Below, piece after piece: positions 8,616-17,201 of a stretch of DNA of 64,000 bases. The stretch covers positions 62,001 to 126,000 of the forward strand of contig NZ_SPQT01000002.1 in NCBI RefSeq assembly GCF_004571025.1, given 5' to 3'. Position numbers and translations under genes: made by a program. The notes below the pieces were generated by a model. The model was not told where the DNA came from and did no database searches. It worked only from the letters and a program-made list of their open reading frames with translations. This stretch comes from Bradyrhizobium niftali. Lineage in GTDB: Bacteria; Pseudomonadota; Alphaproteobacteria; Rhizobiales; Xanthobacteraceae. Position 1 is the first letter of the stretch, and each line of letters begins with the position of its first letter.

Positions 8616-10609
8616 GACACGCCTCCTGCGATCGACATCAATCGTTCGTTGGTTTCGATCTCATTGCCGGCAACGCCGATGCGCAGAACCACGAATTCCA
8701 GCGGATGCACCGGCGCGAACGCTACATCGCAGATGAGCCTGCCGTTGTCGCCGTCCGGCGCTGAATTGTTGGTGTCGTCGCAAATCACGGCAAATGCCTC
8801 CTGCGCCGTGGTGCCGGCAAAAGCTCCCTGGTTCCACAACCCGGTCATGAAGATCTCGATGGTCAGGCCAAGACGCTCACGCAGGTCTTCGGCGTTCGGC
8901 TCGAATACGAAGCCGCGCAGGATGCGTTCAAACGCACGACGCAACAGGATGATCGTGCGGCGCACCGGAATGTCGCGCAGTTGCGCGTCGCTGGTCATCA
9001 GCCTCGATCCGAGGATGCGTGGGGCATGCCCTTGACCGGTCCGGATCACATTTATGCCGAGCCGGTTCAGCAAGCCGTGCGCTGCGTCGGAGATCGTCAG
9101 CGAGGTGGCCTGTGCCCACGCGATGTCGCGATTGGCTGGTGCGAATTGAATGCCGCCTAGATGATCGGACATCGCATATTGCCCGGCAGCGTGACCTGAA
9201 GGCGGCAGCGTGCGCGTGCGCCGCGAGTCGCGAGGATCGACTACTTTGAGCCATGGTGCGTAGAACGCGGCGAAATTCGAATCGAAGAGTTGCCGCCACG
9301 TTTCCAATCCGCGAATGCCGAGCGTCTTGTCGGCGATCGCCGTCCATGGCGGATCAATCAGGGCGATACGATCCCGTCTCGACTCACAATGCTCGACCAT
9401 CGCCTGCTGGATCGCGAAAATCTCCTCGTCGCTGAAGATCTGCGGAGTTTCCGGAACGGGACGCTTTGCGAGCGGGGCGGGTAGCTGTGGGATGCCGCAG
9501 GGATCGCAGGGGTCGATGGCGGCGACTGGCAGGCGTTCCAGCACGATTTCCGGGGCTGGGATGATGCAGGCATCCGGGATGGCAAGAATGGCGGGTTCCG
9601 CCACGTTCTCGAGCGTAGCCAGGCCGCGAAGGCCGTAGTGTGTGGGTACGGCGCTGCCTGCAAGGCCGGTGAAGTCGGAAACGCTCAACGAGGACAGGCC
9701 ATCTTGCCCGCCCTCGAGCTCGAGGTCCTGAGCCGTCGGCATCAGCGGCAAGAGTGCTGTTCCAGGATCATCGAGGGCTTCGATGACAATGGAAAAGGGC
9801 GCCGCAGCAATTCGGTCGTGCTCGGGGCGAGCGGGATAGACGGGCAGCGCAAGCAGAGTGGGGCCGTATCGGGGATGATCGGGCACGAAGGAAAGATCGC
9901 GCGCTTCCGCGATTACGCGCATATCCAGCTTGACGATCAACGTCGCGGACAATCGCTCGATATCAATTGGGAGAGCCGGATCAAGTCCCGCGAGAAGCTG
10001 ATGCCAGGGCCGGATCCGCCGGGGGTCGGAGGGAAGCAACGAGAAGTGCGATGATGCGGCGTCGATATCTGCAATGGTGCAGATCTGCGACGACAGGCCT
10101 TGCGTCAGCCTCACCAGGCAATCTGGCTCGAAACCTGCGACGCTCGTCACTTTCAGGCGTTGTGCGTCGCGAATGCCGGGCACGCTTCTGGCCGCTGTTC
10201 GTCTACCCGGTTGCACCGCGACCGACAGCCGATTGCCCCAACTTCCCGGCGATGATGCGCGGATCGACCAATAGGGTGTGCCGGGTCCGGCCGGCGTCGC
10301 GGAAGCCAGCAGCGTCGCACCGGCCTCGCGAGCTCCCGTTGCGGCGTCACGCGAGGCGACCCGCACGATCCAGGCTATCTGCCCTTCGTTCTCGAAAAAG
10401 GCGCGTACTGCATATGCGAGGAAGCCTGCGTCGATCGGTTCGCCAAAGTGCTGTTCGAATTCTCGCAAATTCCTGACACGTACGGGTTTGTCGAGTGGTC
10501 CGCGCTCGGCAATGCCGACGAACGCCGGCACATCGAGCCGAACCTCTCCCGGACCTTGTGCGCTCGGCAGCGGTCGCCAATAGACTCCTGGTGTTTCCGG
10601 GTTGTACAT
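8612..10609 (-). CDS. Contractile tail sheath protein 2 (665 aa)
   Basis: The start (MYNPETPGVYWRPLP, VDVPAFVGIAERGPLDKPVRV) and end are tail-sheath signatures. The C-terminal domain contains GLETWRQLFDSNFAAFYAPWLKVVDP, PPSGHAAGQYAMSDHLGG and LGINVIRTGQGHAPRILGSRLM. It contracts around the tube to drive the spike into the target. At 665 aa it is longer than Afp sheath proteins (about 350-450 aa). The extra material lies between the conserved N-terminal and C-terminal parts (residues ~100-370) and is probably surface-exposed. The gene is coupled to the second tube gene. Confidence 0.88.
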   Translation of the reverse strand: MYNPETPGVYWRPLPSAQGPGEVRLDVPAFVGIAERGPLDKPVRVRNLREFEQHFGEPIDAGFLAYAVRAFFENEGQIAWIVRVASRDAATGAREAGATLLASATPAGPGTPYWSIRASSPGSWGNRLSVAVQPGRRTAARSVPGIRDAQRLKVTSVAGFEPDCLVRLTQGLSSQICTIADIDAASSHFSLLPSDPRRIRPWHQLLAGLDPALPIDIERLSATLIVKLDMRVIAEARDLSFVPDHPRYGPTLLALPVYPARPEHDRIAAAPFSIVIEALDDPGTALLPLMPTAQDLELEGGQDGLSSLSVSDFTGLAGSAVPTHYGLRGLATLENVAEPAILAIPDACIIPAPEIVLERLPVAAIDPCDPCGIPQLPAPLAKRPVPETPQIFSDEEIFAIQQAMVEHCESRRDRIALIDPPWTAIADKTLGIRGLETWRQLFDSNFAAFYAPWLKVVDPRDSRRTRTLPPSGHAAGQYAMSDHLGGIQFAPANRDIAWAQATSLTISDAAHGLLNRLGINVIRTGQGHAPRILGSRLMTSDAQLRDIPVRRTIILLRRAFERILRGFVFEPNAEDLRERLGLTIEIFMTGLWNQGAFAGTTAQEAFAVICDDTNNSAPDGDNGRLICDVAFAPVHPLEFVVLRIGVAGNEIETNERLMSIAGGVS

Positions 10610-10611
10610 CG

Positions 10612-11073
10612 TCAGGCGCCTCCGCCGACCAGCTCAACGCTGATGCTCTCGAAGCAGAGCTCGACCGATTCCATCGCGACCTCGTTCCCGCTTGCCTTCA
10701 GGCTGGGTCCTTCGATCTTGTTGACCCAGGCGGCCATCACCTTCCAGCGCATCACCGGGTTATGCTCTTCGTCCTTTAGCGTGATGATCACGTCGCGCCG
10801 GTTGGTCTTTCCAAGGGCTGTCTGCTGGGCCATGGTCCAGAGATTGATGTTCTTGGTGTAGCCACGCTTGAGAACGAGGTTGTTCGGATACTTCCTCAGC
10901 GCCGGAAGGCGACGAACGTGATTGAAGCGATCGGTGCCCTCGCGATAGTCAACGTGATCGCCGTCGGCGACGAGGCCCGAGACCTCGCTGAAGCCGGCGG
11001 AGGTCTTGTCGCCAAAATCGACTTCATAGTTGAACGCGCGATAGGGATCATTCCTGGCGTCGATTGCGGCCAT
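10612..11073 (-). CDS. Tail tube protein, gp19/Afp1-like (major tube)
   Basis: Predicted 153 aa, exactly the normal tube protein size. Conserved gp19-family blocks are visible: RAFNYEVDFGDKTSAGFSEVSGL, YREGTDRFNHVRRLPALRKYPNNLVLKRGYTKNINLW and GRRDVIITLKDEEHNPVMRW-type strands. It should stack as hexameric rings inside the sheath. It is preceded by a very strong ribosome binding site (AAGGAGG, 11089-11083 region), consistent with the high copy number of the inner tube. It lies between the two sheath genes. Confidence 0.9.
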   Translation of the reverse strand: MAAIDARNDPYRAFNYEVDFGDKTSAGFSEVSGLVADGDHVDYREGTDRFNHVRRLPALRKYPNNLVLKRGYTKNINLWTMAQQTALGKTNRRDVIITLKDEEHNPVMRWKVMAAWVNKIEGPSLKASGNEVAMESVELCFESISVELVGGGA

Positions 11074-11085
11074 GGGGTTTCCTCC

Positions 11086-14000
11086 TTATTCTTCAGTGGT
11101 GGCCGCCTTCAGGCCGATGCGTATGATGACAAACTCGGCGGGTTTCACCGCGGCGACGCCGACAACGCAGATCAGGCGACCATTGTCGATATCGGTTTGC
11201 GTCATGGTCGAACGGTCACATTTAACGGTGAACGCCTGGTCGGCACTTGTTCCCTGCAGCGCCCCGTTGTGCCATAGGGTTGTCAGGAAGCCGGTGATCG
11301 CGAGACGTAAGCGGGACCAGAGCGGTTCGTCGTTCGGTTCGAACACGACCCAGTTCATGTTGCGCTCGATCGATTTCTCGATGAACAACATCAACCGTCG
11401 GACCGAAACGTATTTGTAGTCGGGATCGCTGGTGATCACGCGCGCGCCCCATACCCGTATCGCGCGATTATCCGGCCGGAAATCGCGGATCACGTTGATG
11501 TTGGATGGATAGGGATTGAGGATGTCCTGCTCCGACTTGTTGAGGAAGTGACGCAGGCCAGTAATTCCGCGCACTACTTCATTGGCCGGCGCCTTGTGAA
11601 CGCCGCGCTCAATGTCGGTGCGGGCGTAGATTCCGAGCATATGGCCCGATGGAGGAATGGGGATCTGCGTGATAGCCGAAAGATTGCCCGGCATCGGATC
11701 GGGAATCGTGAGCCAGGGGTAGTAGACGGCAGCATGGCGCGTGTCGAAATTCTGCCGCAGCGCCTGGACATCGGCGATCGCGTCGTTAGGCGGCGCAGGC
11801 CCGTCGAGTACAGCGAAGCAATAGCGTCTTTCTTCGCAATGACCGACCAACGCTCCCTGAACTTGCTCCGAGACGATCCCGGGCACGGCAACGATACTGA
11901 TTTCGTCGACGTTCTTCATCGCCGGGATACCGCGGCGGTTAACGGGATCGCGGTCGTCCTGTCCCAGATAGTCGAGATCCGTAAGCATAGCCAGGCCATC
12001 ATCGCCGCCGGTCAGGCGATGACGTGCTGGCCGTCGCAGCCCGCTTGGTTGAATGTCTACGAGCGGTTCGGGCCCGAGCCGGACTGCCCAGCGAGGATCG
12101 ACCGCGCCGGGAACAGCCGGTCCCGGTGTCGTGTCACGAACGCGAATGTACATTGACTCGCCTTCCGGCCGCCGGTCGTAGAGCCGTATCGGCCCGCCGA
12201 TCTGCCCGACAACCTTCTCGACGTAGCGGCTGTGGCGCGGATCCATCGACAATTGCCGGAACACCTCGGTGTCCTCGACCGCATCCGAACGCCACGGCTG
12301 GGCGGGCGATGGCTGCTGCAGCAAGGTCACCATCAGGCGGAATTCTCGCGAGCGGAGTCTTAGTCGTGCCCCGGGCGCCCCAAGTGCCGCGATCTGCGGC
12401 GCGAGTAGCGGGCTATCGAGGGTGATGCTGCTGTCGGCCGGGTTGGTCTGGGTGACCTTGAGCAGCGGTTCGATGACCTGGCCTGTCGCATCGTAAAGAC
12501 CGAGCAAGGTTCCTGCTTCCATGCCGGCGAGGCTCGAGACGACGATGCGGCTCGGTCCGATCATGCCGGTGCCGAAGGCCTGCGAAACGAGCCCGGAATT
12601 TTCGTCCTGGGTCGAAATCCGCAGGCGGTCGCCCCACGATCCGGCGTCGAGCGCTTCCACCCCGAGAAGGGTGCGCCGCTCGCTAACGGTTGCGCCCGGA
12701 CCGTGTTCGTCCGTGAGTGCGGTGCTCAGTGTGAAGGTTTGGGCCGCGGTAGCCACGACTGCCGTAATAGCAATGACGCGGACAATGCCGTTGCCGTCGA
12801 CCGAGCGAAGGGCACCGGGAGCCGTTGTGTAGCCGGCGATATCCGTGGTCAGAACGGAGGTATCGCCACGAGCCGCGCCGCCGATGACCACCGATCCGCC
12901 GGCCGTGCTCTCGATGCTCGGGTTCTGAAGCGCGACTTGCTCGGCAGCGTGATGCGCTTGCGCCAGGCCATGCGTTAGCAGGACGGGGCCCGGATCCGGC
13001 ACCGCGACCGGATTCAGGCCCGGCAACACGGCAATGGTCACGAATTCGGTATCAGCGGCGGTGCCCACACGCAGCACTGCGCCGGCGCTGAAACTGGTCC
13101 GGTCCGAAACCGTGATCGTGCGTGCTTCTGCCGCCGCGTCTGCGTGTAGTTGCCCGACGCTTGCGTCTGCGGGAACGAGATGCTCTATCCGCGCAAGGTG
13201 CGGCAGGTCGAAGTTCAATGGGCGCGCCAGCGTAATGCGTCCCGGTTGCCCCTGCCGGCGGAATTCATGCGCGCCTGAAGCAGAGACGACTTCGATGATC
13301 TCACCCGCACCGAGCGCGGCGCCGCCATAGAAGATGCAGACGTCGCCGGAGGAAATGGTCTGGCTGGCATCGTGCGCGGTCATGGCGCCCAATGCCAGGA
13401 CGTTCGCGGTGCCGCCGGTGGGATGCGTGAGTGCAAGCGGGTTGGTCAACGCGATGCGGAAGACGTTGCTCCCGAGGGCGGTCACAGTTCGCACGGCGAC
13501 CAGTTCGCGTGGCCCGTTGCGACGCAGCTCAAGCAGTTGCGAGGCCGGGTTGATCGTCGTCAGGTCGGCACCTGAGCTCTGCAGCAGCAGTGTTTGAGAT
13601 CCGGCGCCTGCGGGTTCGAGAATCGCGTGCGGACCTCCAAGGGGAGCCGCCGCCGGTGAGACTGCGAACGCCTGGACGCAGCCGACCACCGGCGCGGGCC
13701 CGGCGGACGGGTTCGACAGCGGCAGATCGACCACGACGTTCTGCGCGGCTGCGGCCACCGCGCTTACTTCATGCCATTCGGTCCGGCTGCCGCCACCGAT
13801 GCGGATGCGCTGGGAGGCACCGGTAATGCCGGCCGCTTCCATGACAGTGACGCGCGTGTCGGCGGTGTGAGCGGCGACCAGCAGCGCCGTGCTCGGCGCA
13901 ATCGTGCCGGCTACAAGCTCGCCACGGTTATACAGCAGCATTGCGGACGCTGCGGCAGATGCCGAGAGAATCCGCGTCACGTAAAGCCGCCGGCCGCCGT

Positions 14001-14241
14001 TGCGGAAAAAGCCATCGACGGCCAGCGGCAGGTGGCCGCGATCGCCGAAATCGGCACGATCGAGAAGTCCGCCAAACATCTGGGCGTAGTCGCCCGTATT
14101 TGTCATCAGCAACGGGATGTTTGCCGGTCCGCGCTGAGTGAGTCCCACCATCGCGGCGGTGCTGGTGCTGGCATTCTCGATCGGCTTCGATCCACTGTCG
14201 ATTTCCTCAACATACGGACCGGGGGAAAGATATTCGGGCAT
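11086..14241 (-). CDS. Giant contractile tail sheath protein 1 (1051 aa)
   Basis: The first ~100 residues (MPEYLSPGPYVEEIDSGSKP, TAAMVGLTQRGPANIPLLM, DGFFRNGGRRLYVTRI) are a standard sheath N-terminus. Residues ~680-1045 are a standard sheath C-terminus (ALRQNFDTRHAAVYYPWLTI, IPPSGHMLGIYARTDIERGVHKAPANE, INVIRDFRPDNRAIRVWGARV, MNWVVFEPNDEPLWSRLR). Between them lie roughly 450-550 extra residues rich in Ala, Gly, Thr and Val with many short beta-strand units, suggesting added outward-facing beta domains. Phage T4 gp18 has 659 aa and Afp sheaths are under 500 aa. The reading frame is intact, so the insertion is real. Confidence 0.9.
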   Translation of the reverse strand: MPEYLSPGPYVEEIDSGSKPIENASTSTAAMVGLTQRGPANIPLLMTNTGDYAQMFGGLLDRADFGDRGHLPLAVDGFFRNGGRRLYVTRILSASAAASAMLLYNRGELVAGTIAPSTALLVAAHTADTRVTVMEAAGITGASQRIRIGGGSRTEWHEVSAVAAAAQNVVVDLPLSNPSAGPAPVVGCVQAFAVSPAAAPLGGPHAILEPAGAGSQTLLLQSSGADLTTINPASQLLELRRNGPRELVAVRTVTALGSNVFRIALTNPLALTHPTGGTANVLALGAMTAHDASQTISSGDVCIFYGGAALGAGEIIEVVSASGAHEFRRQGQPGRITLARPLNFDLPHLARIEHLVPADASVGQLHADAAAEARTITVSDRTSFSAGAVLRVGTAADTEFVTIAVLPGLNPVAVPDPGPVLLTHGLAQAHHAAEQVALQNPSIESTAGGSVVIGGAARGDTSVLTTDIAGYTTAPGALRSVDGNGIVRVIAITAVVATAAQTFTLSTALTDEHGPGATVSERRTLLGVEALDAGSWGDRLRISTQDENSGLVSQAFGTGMIGPSRIVVSSLAGMEAGTLLGLYDATGQVIEPLLKVTQTNPADSSITLDSPLLAPQIAALGAPGARLRLRSREFRLMVTLLQQPSPAQPWRSDAVEDTEVFRQLSMDPRHSRYVEKVVGQIGGPIRLYDRRPEGESMYIRVRDTTPGPAVPGAVDPRWAVRLGPEPLVDIQPSGLRRPARHRLTGGDDGLAMLTDLDYLGQDDRDPVNRRGIPAMKNVDEISIVAVPGIVSEQVQGALVGHCEERRYCFAVLDGPAPPNDAIADVQALRQNFDTRHAAVYYPWLTIPDPMPGNLSAITQIPIPPSGHMLGIYARTDIERGVHKAPANEVVRGITGLRHFLNKSEQDILNPYPSNINVIRDFRPDNRAIRVWGARVITSDPDYKYVSVRRLMLFIEKSIERNMNWVVFEPNDEPLWSRLRLAITGFLTTLWHNGALQGTSADQAFTVKCDRSTMTQTDIDNGRLICVVGVAAVKPAEFVIIRIGLKAATTEE

Positions 14242-14273
14242 CTTGAATTCTCCGATGTGAGCCTTTTCGACCG

Positions 14274-14987
14274 TTACAAACGGAAGTCTTGGACTACGTT
14301 CGACCCTGCAGGCGGCGCGACGATAACAACGGGCGCTCCGAGGACGGGCGCCGTTACTTGAAGCGTCAGGGTCGCGAAACGCTCCACCGGCGGAAGCCGA
14401 TATTCGGCGAAGGCGTTGGCGATTGCAGTTATGCCAACACCCGCGACCGGGACCGGCAAAGGTGTTGCACCGGCGAGGGCAGGAACCTGCGTGGCGGCCG
14501 TGATCGCGACAGTTGCGCCGGGCAAGGGTTGGAATGCGCCGGCTATTCGTCGAAATACCCGTCCCTGGATTGTAACTGCATTGCGGATCAATCTGCGTTG
14601 CCCGAAGTCCAGCAGTTGGAATTTGTCGAGCAAAATCACGCCGGGCTCGGCAGGAAACACGGCGGGTTGGGGAGGAAGCACGCCGTTCAGGGCTACCGAT
14701 CGATAGCCGACCGCCGAGACAGTGAACCCAACGGCCGTTCCCGCAATCTGCAGATCAGGCAACGCCAGCGTCGGCTCTCCGACCAGCCCCACCAGTCCGT
14801 CCGAGCCGCTGGAAGAATGAAACGGGCCGTCGCTAGTGACCTTGATCGGCGTCGCCGGTACCGACAACGACGCATCATCTAGGATTTGCACCTGCGCGAT
14901 GATTTGCGACCGGGCCGCGTCTCTCACTGGGGGCAGTGGTGAAAATCGCCAGGTGCGACCGTCCGACTGCAGCGAGATCGAACTCAT
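14274..14987 (-). CDS. Injection-system accessory protein with carboxypeptidase-regulatory-like beta domains
   Basis: Predicted 237 aa. Sequence pattern is all-beta: LVGEPTLALPDLQIAGTAVGFTVSAVGYRS and VTIQGRVFRRIAGAFQPLPGATVAITAA resemble two carboxypeptidase-regulatory-like (CarboxypepD_reg) modules, in which a 'G.V.....g.plpGA.V.i' motif is typical. Such small beta-sandwich proteins occur in some eCIS loci next to the Pvc16-like gene; whether they are structural decorations or assembly factors is not established. It overlaps the DUF4255 gene by 4 nt and precedes the large sheath gene, separated by a 32-nt gap with a GGAGAA ribosome site. Confidence 0.65.
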   Translation of the reverse strand: MSSISLQSDGRTWRFSPLPPVRDAARSQIIAQVQILDDASLSVPATPIKVTSDGPFHSSSGSDGLVGLVGEPTLALPDLQIAGTAVGFTVSAVGYRSVALNGVLPPQPAVFPAEPGVILLDKFQLLDFGQRRLIRNAVTIQGRVFRRIAGAFQPLPGATVAITAATQVPALAGATPLPVPVAGVGITAIANAFAEYRLPPVERFATLTLQVTAPVLGAPVVIVAPPAGSNVVQDFRL

Positions 14988-15604
14988 GCGGGCCCCTCCG
15001 CATAGGCCGTGCCATACTCGTTGGCGAGGATCGCGACCGGCGGGCCGGAAACGATCTCGCTGCGCACATCGACCGGAATGACGGTCACCTCGTAGGAAAC
15101 CGAAAGTTTGTAATTGCTTTCGAGCGCATCCCAGATTCTGGTGATTTCCTCGGTGGTGAGCGTTTCAAGCCGCACTGTGATCTGGCTGACTTCGCTTCGG
15201 AGTGCGCCGACCAATGCCGCTCCGCGGAGAACGGGCTCTTCGGCGAACAATTGCAGCGCCTTGCCCAGTACGGTGTGTTCGAATTCCGGTGCGCTCAGCC
15301 CGGTGTCGAGCTCGAGGACCGGCGTGAGGAGATAGTGCAAGCGCAGCGGCAGGGGCGGCGGGCGGTGCCGCGCGTTCGACACCCGACGCGGCGGGCAGTT
15401 GTTGAGGTGCTCGTCGCGCGTCACCTTGTAAAGCCAAAGCGAAATGCCCTGTTCGGGGGTGTTCAGCATTTCGTCGGGTGAGCGGATGGAAACCGTGAGG
15501 GTCGCTCCGGGTGGCAGCGATGCAAGCACGTCGGGATCGGCGCCCAATCTTTGCGTCAAAATGTTCTGCAGACTGACGCTTGCGTCCCTGATGCTGGTCG
15601 TCAT
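14984..15604 (-). CDS. DUF4255 / Pvc16-like tail terminator
   Basis: Predicted 206 aa. Features of DUF4255 proteins are clear: the N-terminal IRDASVSLQNILTQRL, the central GISLWLYKVTRDEHLNN followed by PPPLPLRLHYLLTP, and the QLFAEEPVL segment. In Afp and PVC particles the Afp16/Pvc16 protein caps the tube and sheath at the far end and sets the tube end. In most eCIS operons this gene is last or first; here it is near the 5' end of the operon, after one small gene. Confidence 0.85.
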   Translation of the reverse strand: MTTSIRDASVSLQNILTQRLGADPDVLASLPPGATLTVSIRSPDEMLNTPEQGISLWLYKVTRDEHLNNCPPRRVSNARHRPPPLPLRLHYLLTPVLELDTGLSAPEFEHTVLGKALQLFAEEPVLRGAALVGALRSEVSQITVRLETLTTEEITRIWDALESNYKLSVSYEVTVIPVDVRSEIVSGPPVAILANEYGTAYAEGPA

Positions 15605-15637
15605 GCAGCCGCAGTCCTTTCCCTGGAGAGCCTGGAT

Positions 15638-15883
15638 TTACCGGCGCGCTGCCCGGTAAATCGCCTCGCCGTCTGGCAAATCGACGCGTTCGAGTTCGCC
15701 GCGTCTGACAAGCGATGCGAGGGCATCATCGAGCGCGCTGAGGCCGCGCGCGAACCGTTCGCGCATGATCCAGAATTGGAAGATCGCGTCTCGATGTTCT
15801 GCGGCGACGGGGTTTCGCGCCAGATAATCGAGAATTTCGCGTTCCAACTCTTGAACGAGCAGTTCATGCTGATTGTGCGCCAT
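15638..15883 (-). CDS. Small predicted winged-helix-like protein, first gene of injection operon
   Basis: Predicted 81 aa from the ATG at 15883; an in-frame TTG at 15919 would add 12 residues. The sequence is helical (HELLVQELEREILDYLARNP, HRDAIFQFWIMRERFARGLSALDDALASLVRRGELERVDLP) and ends in a hairpin-like ELERVDLPDGEAIYRAA. This helix-helix-wing pattern is what a small winged helix would look like, but no family is recognised. It is 33 nt upstream of the DUF4255 gene and on the same strand, so probably co-transcribed. It may be a local regulator or an assembly factor. Confidence 0.55.
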   Translation of the reverse strand: MAHNQHELLVQELEREILDYLARNPVAAEHRDAIFQFWIMRERFARGLSALDDALASLVRRGELERVDLPDGEAIYRAARR

Positions 15884-16201
15884 GGTGTTCCCGAAATAGC
15901 TCCGCAAGAACGATGCCAATGAAGAAGCGCAGCAAGCTCAATGAGTTGGAAATTTCGACGGCGTTTGACTGGGATTCCGCGGACCCAGAATGCCGTGGGG
16001 GCTGGGTCTTCGTTGCGCAAATTGGGTCCGCAACAGCCCACTCGTGATTGGACCAGCTTCAGGTTCTCGAAATTCGCGATAGTCACATTGTCGGCGACGC
16101 GGTGGCGCGACCTCGTTCACCGATGCGCTTGGCAGCACGATGGCGCGAGCCGGTGCAGGCGGTGTCCAGACTAGCTAGGGCTACGACCCACATGGCCCGT
16201 C

Positions 16202-16533
16202 TCAGGTCACCAGCACCGCCAGCGACAATCCGTTCCGGTCCAGCGGCGCGTTGGTATAGGAATCGCGATATCGTGGGCAATTGAGTGGGAGGGCCGCTTT
16301 GGAATGCGGAGCGGACCTGTACGGCCCGCGCACGCCGAGCCCAGGCACCTTCCTGATCTCTGACGGTATCTGAGGCTCTGTACCAGTGCGAGCGATGTCA
16401 GTCTTAGTCGCGCTCGCGGCGCGCCATCCAGTCGATAGACTCCGATAGGTAGCGGAATTGCCAGTGCTTCGTGAGGAGCAATTTTTTCTGTGAATTCAAC
16501 GCCAAAAAAATGCAGCGGGTATACCGTCGGCAT
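16202..16533 (-). pseudogene. Possible frameshifted small ORF upstream of the injection operon
   Basis: Reading on the minus strand from the ATG at 16533 gives a natural-looking N-terminus (MPTVYPLHFFGVEFTEKIAP, then ALAIPLPIGVYR). After about codon 35 that frame becomes arginine-rich. A neighbouring frame continues plausibly from near 16430 to a TGA at 16202 (GTEPQIPSEIRKVPGLG, then DRNGLSLAVLVT). One frameshift would join the two into a protein of ~110 aa. I recognise no family, and the evidence is composition only. Confidence 0.3.
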
Positions 16534-16569
16534 TTGTCCGTCAGACTTGAAAATTTGTGCTTGTAAAAC

Positions 16570-16586
16570 AACGACGAAACGTCGTT
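16570..16586. repeat. Perfect inverted repeat, possible operator
   Basis: AACGACG-AAA-CGTCGTT: 7-bp arms separated by 3 nt, in an AT-richer stretch about 700 nt upstream of the injection-system operon and just upstream of the possible frameshifted ORF. It could be an operator or a small hairpin. There is no T-run to make it a clear terminator. Confidence 0.35.
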
Positions 16587-16800
16587 CGAAATCATAGAGT
16601 GGGAGTAGTGATGCCGGCCGCGATCGCGCGCGTTAGCGTAGTCTGATAGAGTTTGTTCTTGCTTCCTCTCGCACCGGGGACCGAAATAGCGAGATTGGCT
16701 TAGCCCGCCCGAGCTCCGAAATCCACGGCGTTTTCACCTCTGGAGTACCACAGCGGAGCTGATCGTGCAGAAGAGTAGGGCACCCAAAGTTTTAGTTTCG

Positions 16801-16895
16801 AGCAAAGATAGGCCTTAGCGCAAAGCAGACATCGGCCGATCGCGAATGTCGCTGAAAAGCCGACGTCGGCGTGAAGTGACGTCATGTCCGCAATA
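16801..16895. repeat. Decayed dispersed intergenic repeat
   Basis: The segment around 16801-16895 (core CAAAGCAGACATCGGCCGAT and the following CGCGAATGTCGCTG) resembles a dispersed element common between genes of Bradyrhizobium and Rhodopseudomonas relatives, which yields spurious ORFs with motifs like 'ALPPKADI'. The identification is from memory of that family and not from a search. It sits in a gene-poor 1.3-kb stretch (15.9-17.2 kb) that otherwise holds only gene debris. Confidence 0.4.
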
Positions 16896-16945
16896 GTTCA
16901 ATGCGGGCCTTGCAACAATCGGCCAAGCTGCGTCCCAAACTCGTG

Positions 16946-17100
16946 CTAGGCCTTCTTGTCGGTCTGCGCGAGCTCAGACATGATCCAGTCTACGAAGGTT
17001 CGCAGGCGCGGCGCTGACGGCCCGCGCGAATCCTTCTTTCCAACGGCCACTACGCCATCGTCGCGCGTCGGGTCGGTGCGCGAACCAAGCGCCGGCTGAT
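16946..17100 (-). pseudogene. LysR-family regulator, C-terminal remnant
   Basis: On the minus strand the frame ending at TAG 16946-16948 reads DDGVVAVGKKDSRGPSAPRL followed by RTFVDWIMSELAQTDKKA. This is the typical last ~40 residues of LysR effector-binding domains ('...SARVRAFIDFL.e'). Upstream of ~17100 homology stops and no DNA-binding part is present. The fragment is the tail of a deleted regulator gene, and implies that a deletion removed sequence between the injection operon and the MFS gene. Confidence 0.6.
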
Positions 17101-17201
17101 GTTGTAGTTCGCTCTGCGCACGATGTCAGCCAGCCCGCATCTTGGTGCCGCCAAGGGCGTTGGCTGGTCTGGAAGCGTCGTTGTGAGCGGGCACACGGTA
17201 G

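Noticed and set aside
1..15883. Interpretation as a prophage
   Set aside because: Only tail-type genes are present, with the paired sheath/tube and DUF4255 genes typical of eCIS; no capsid, portal, packaging or lysis genes in the window.
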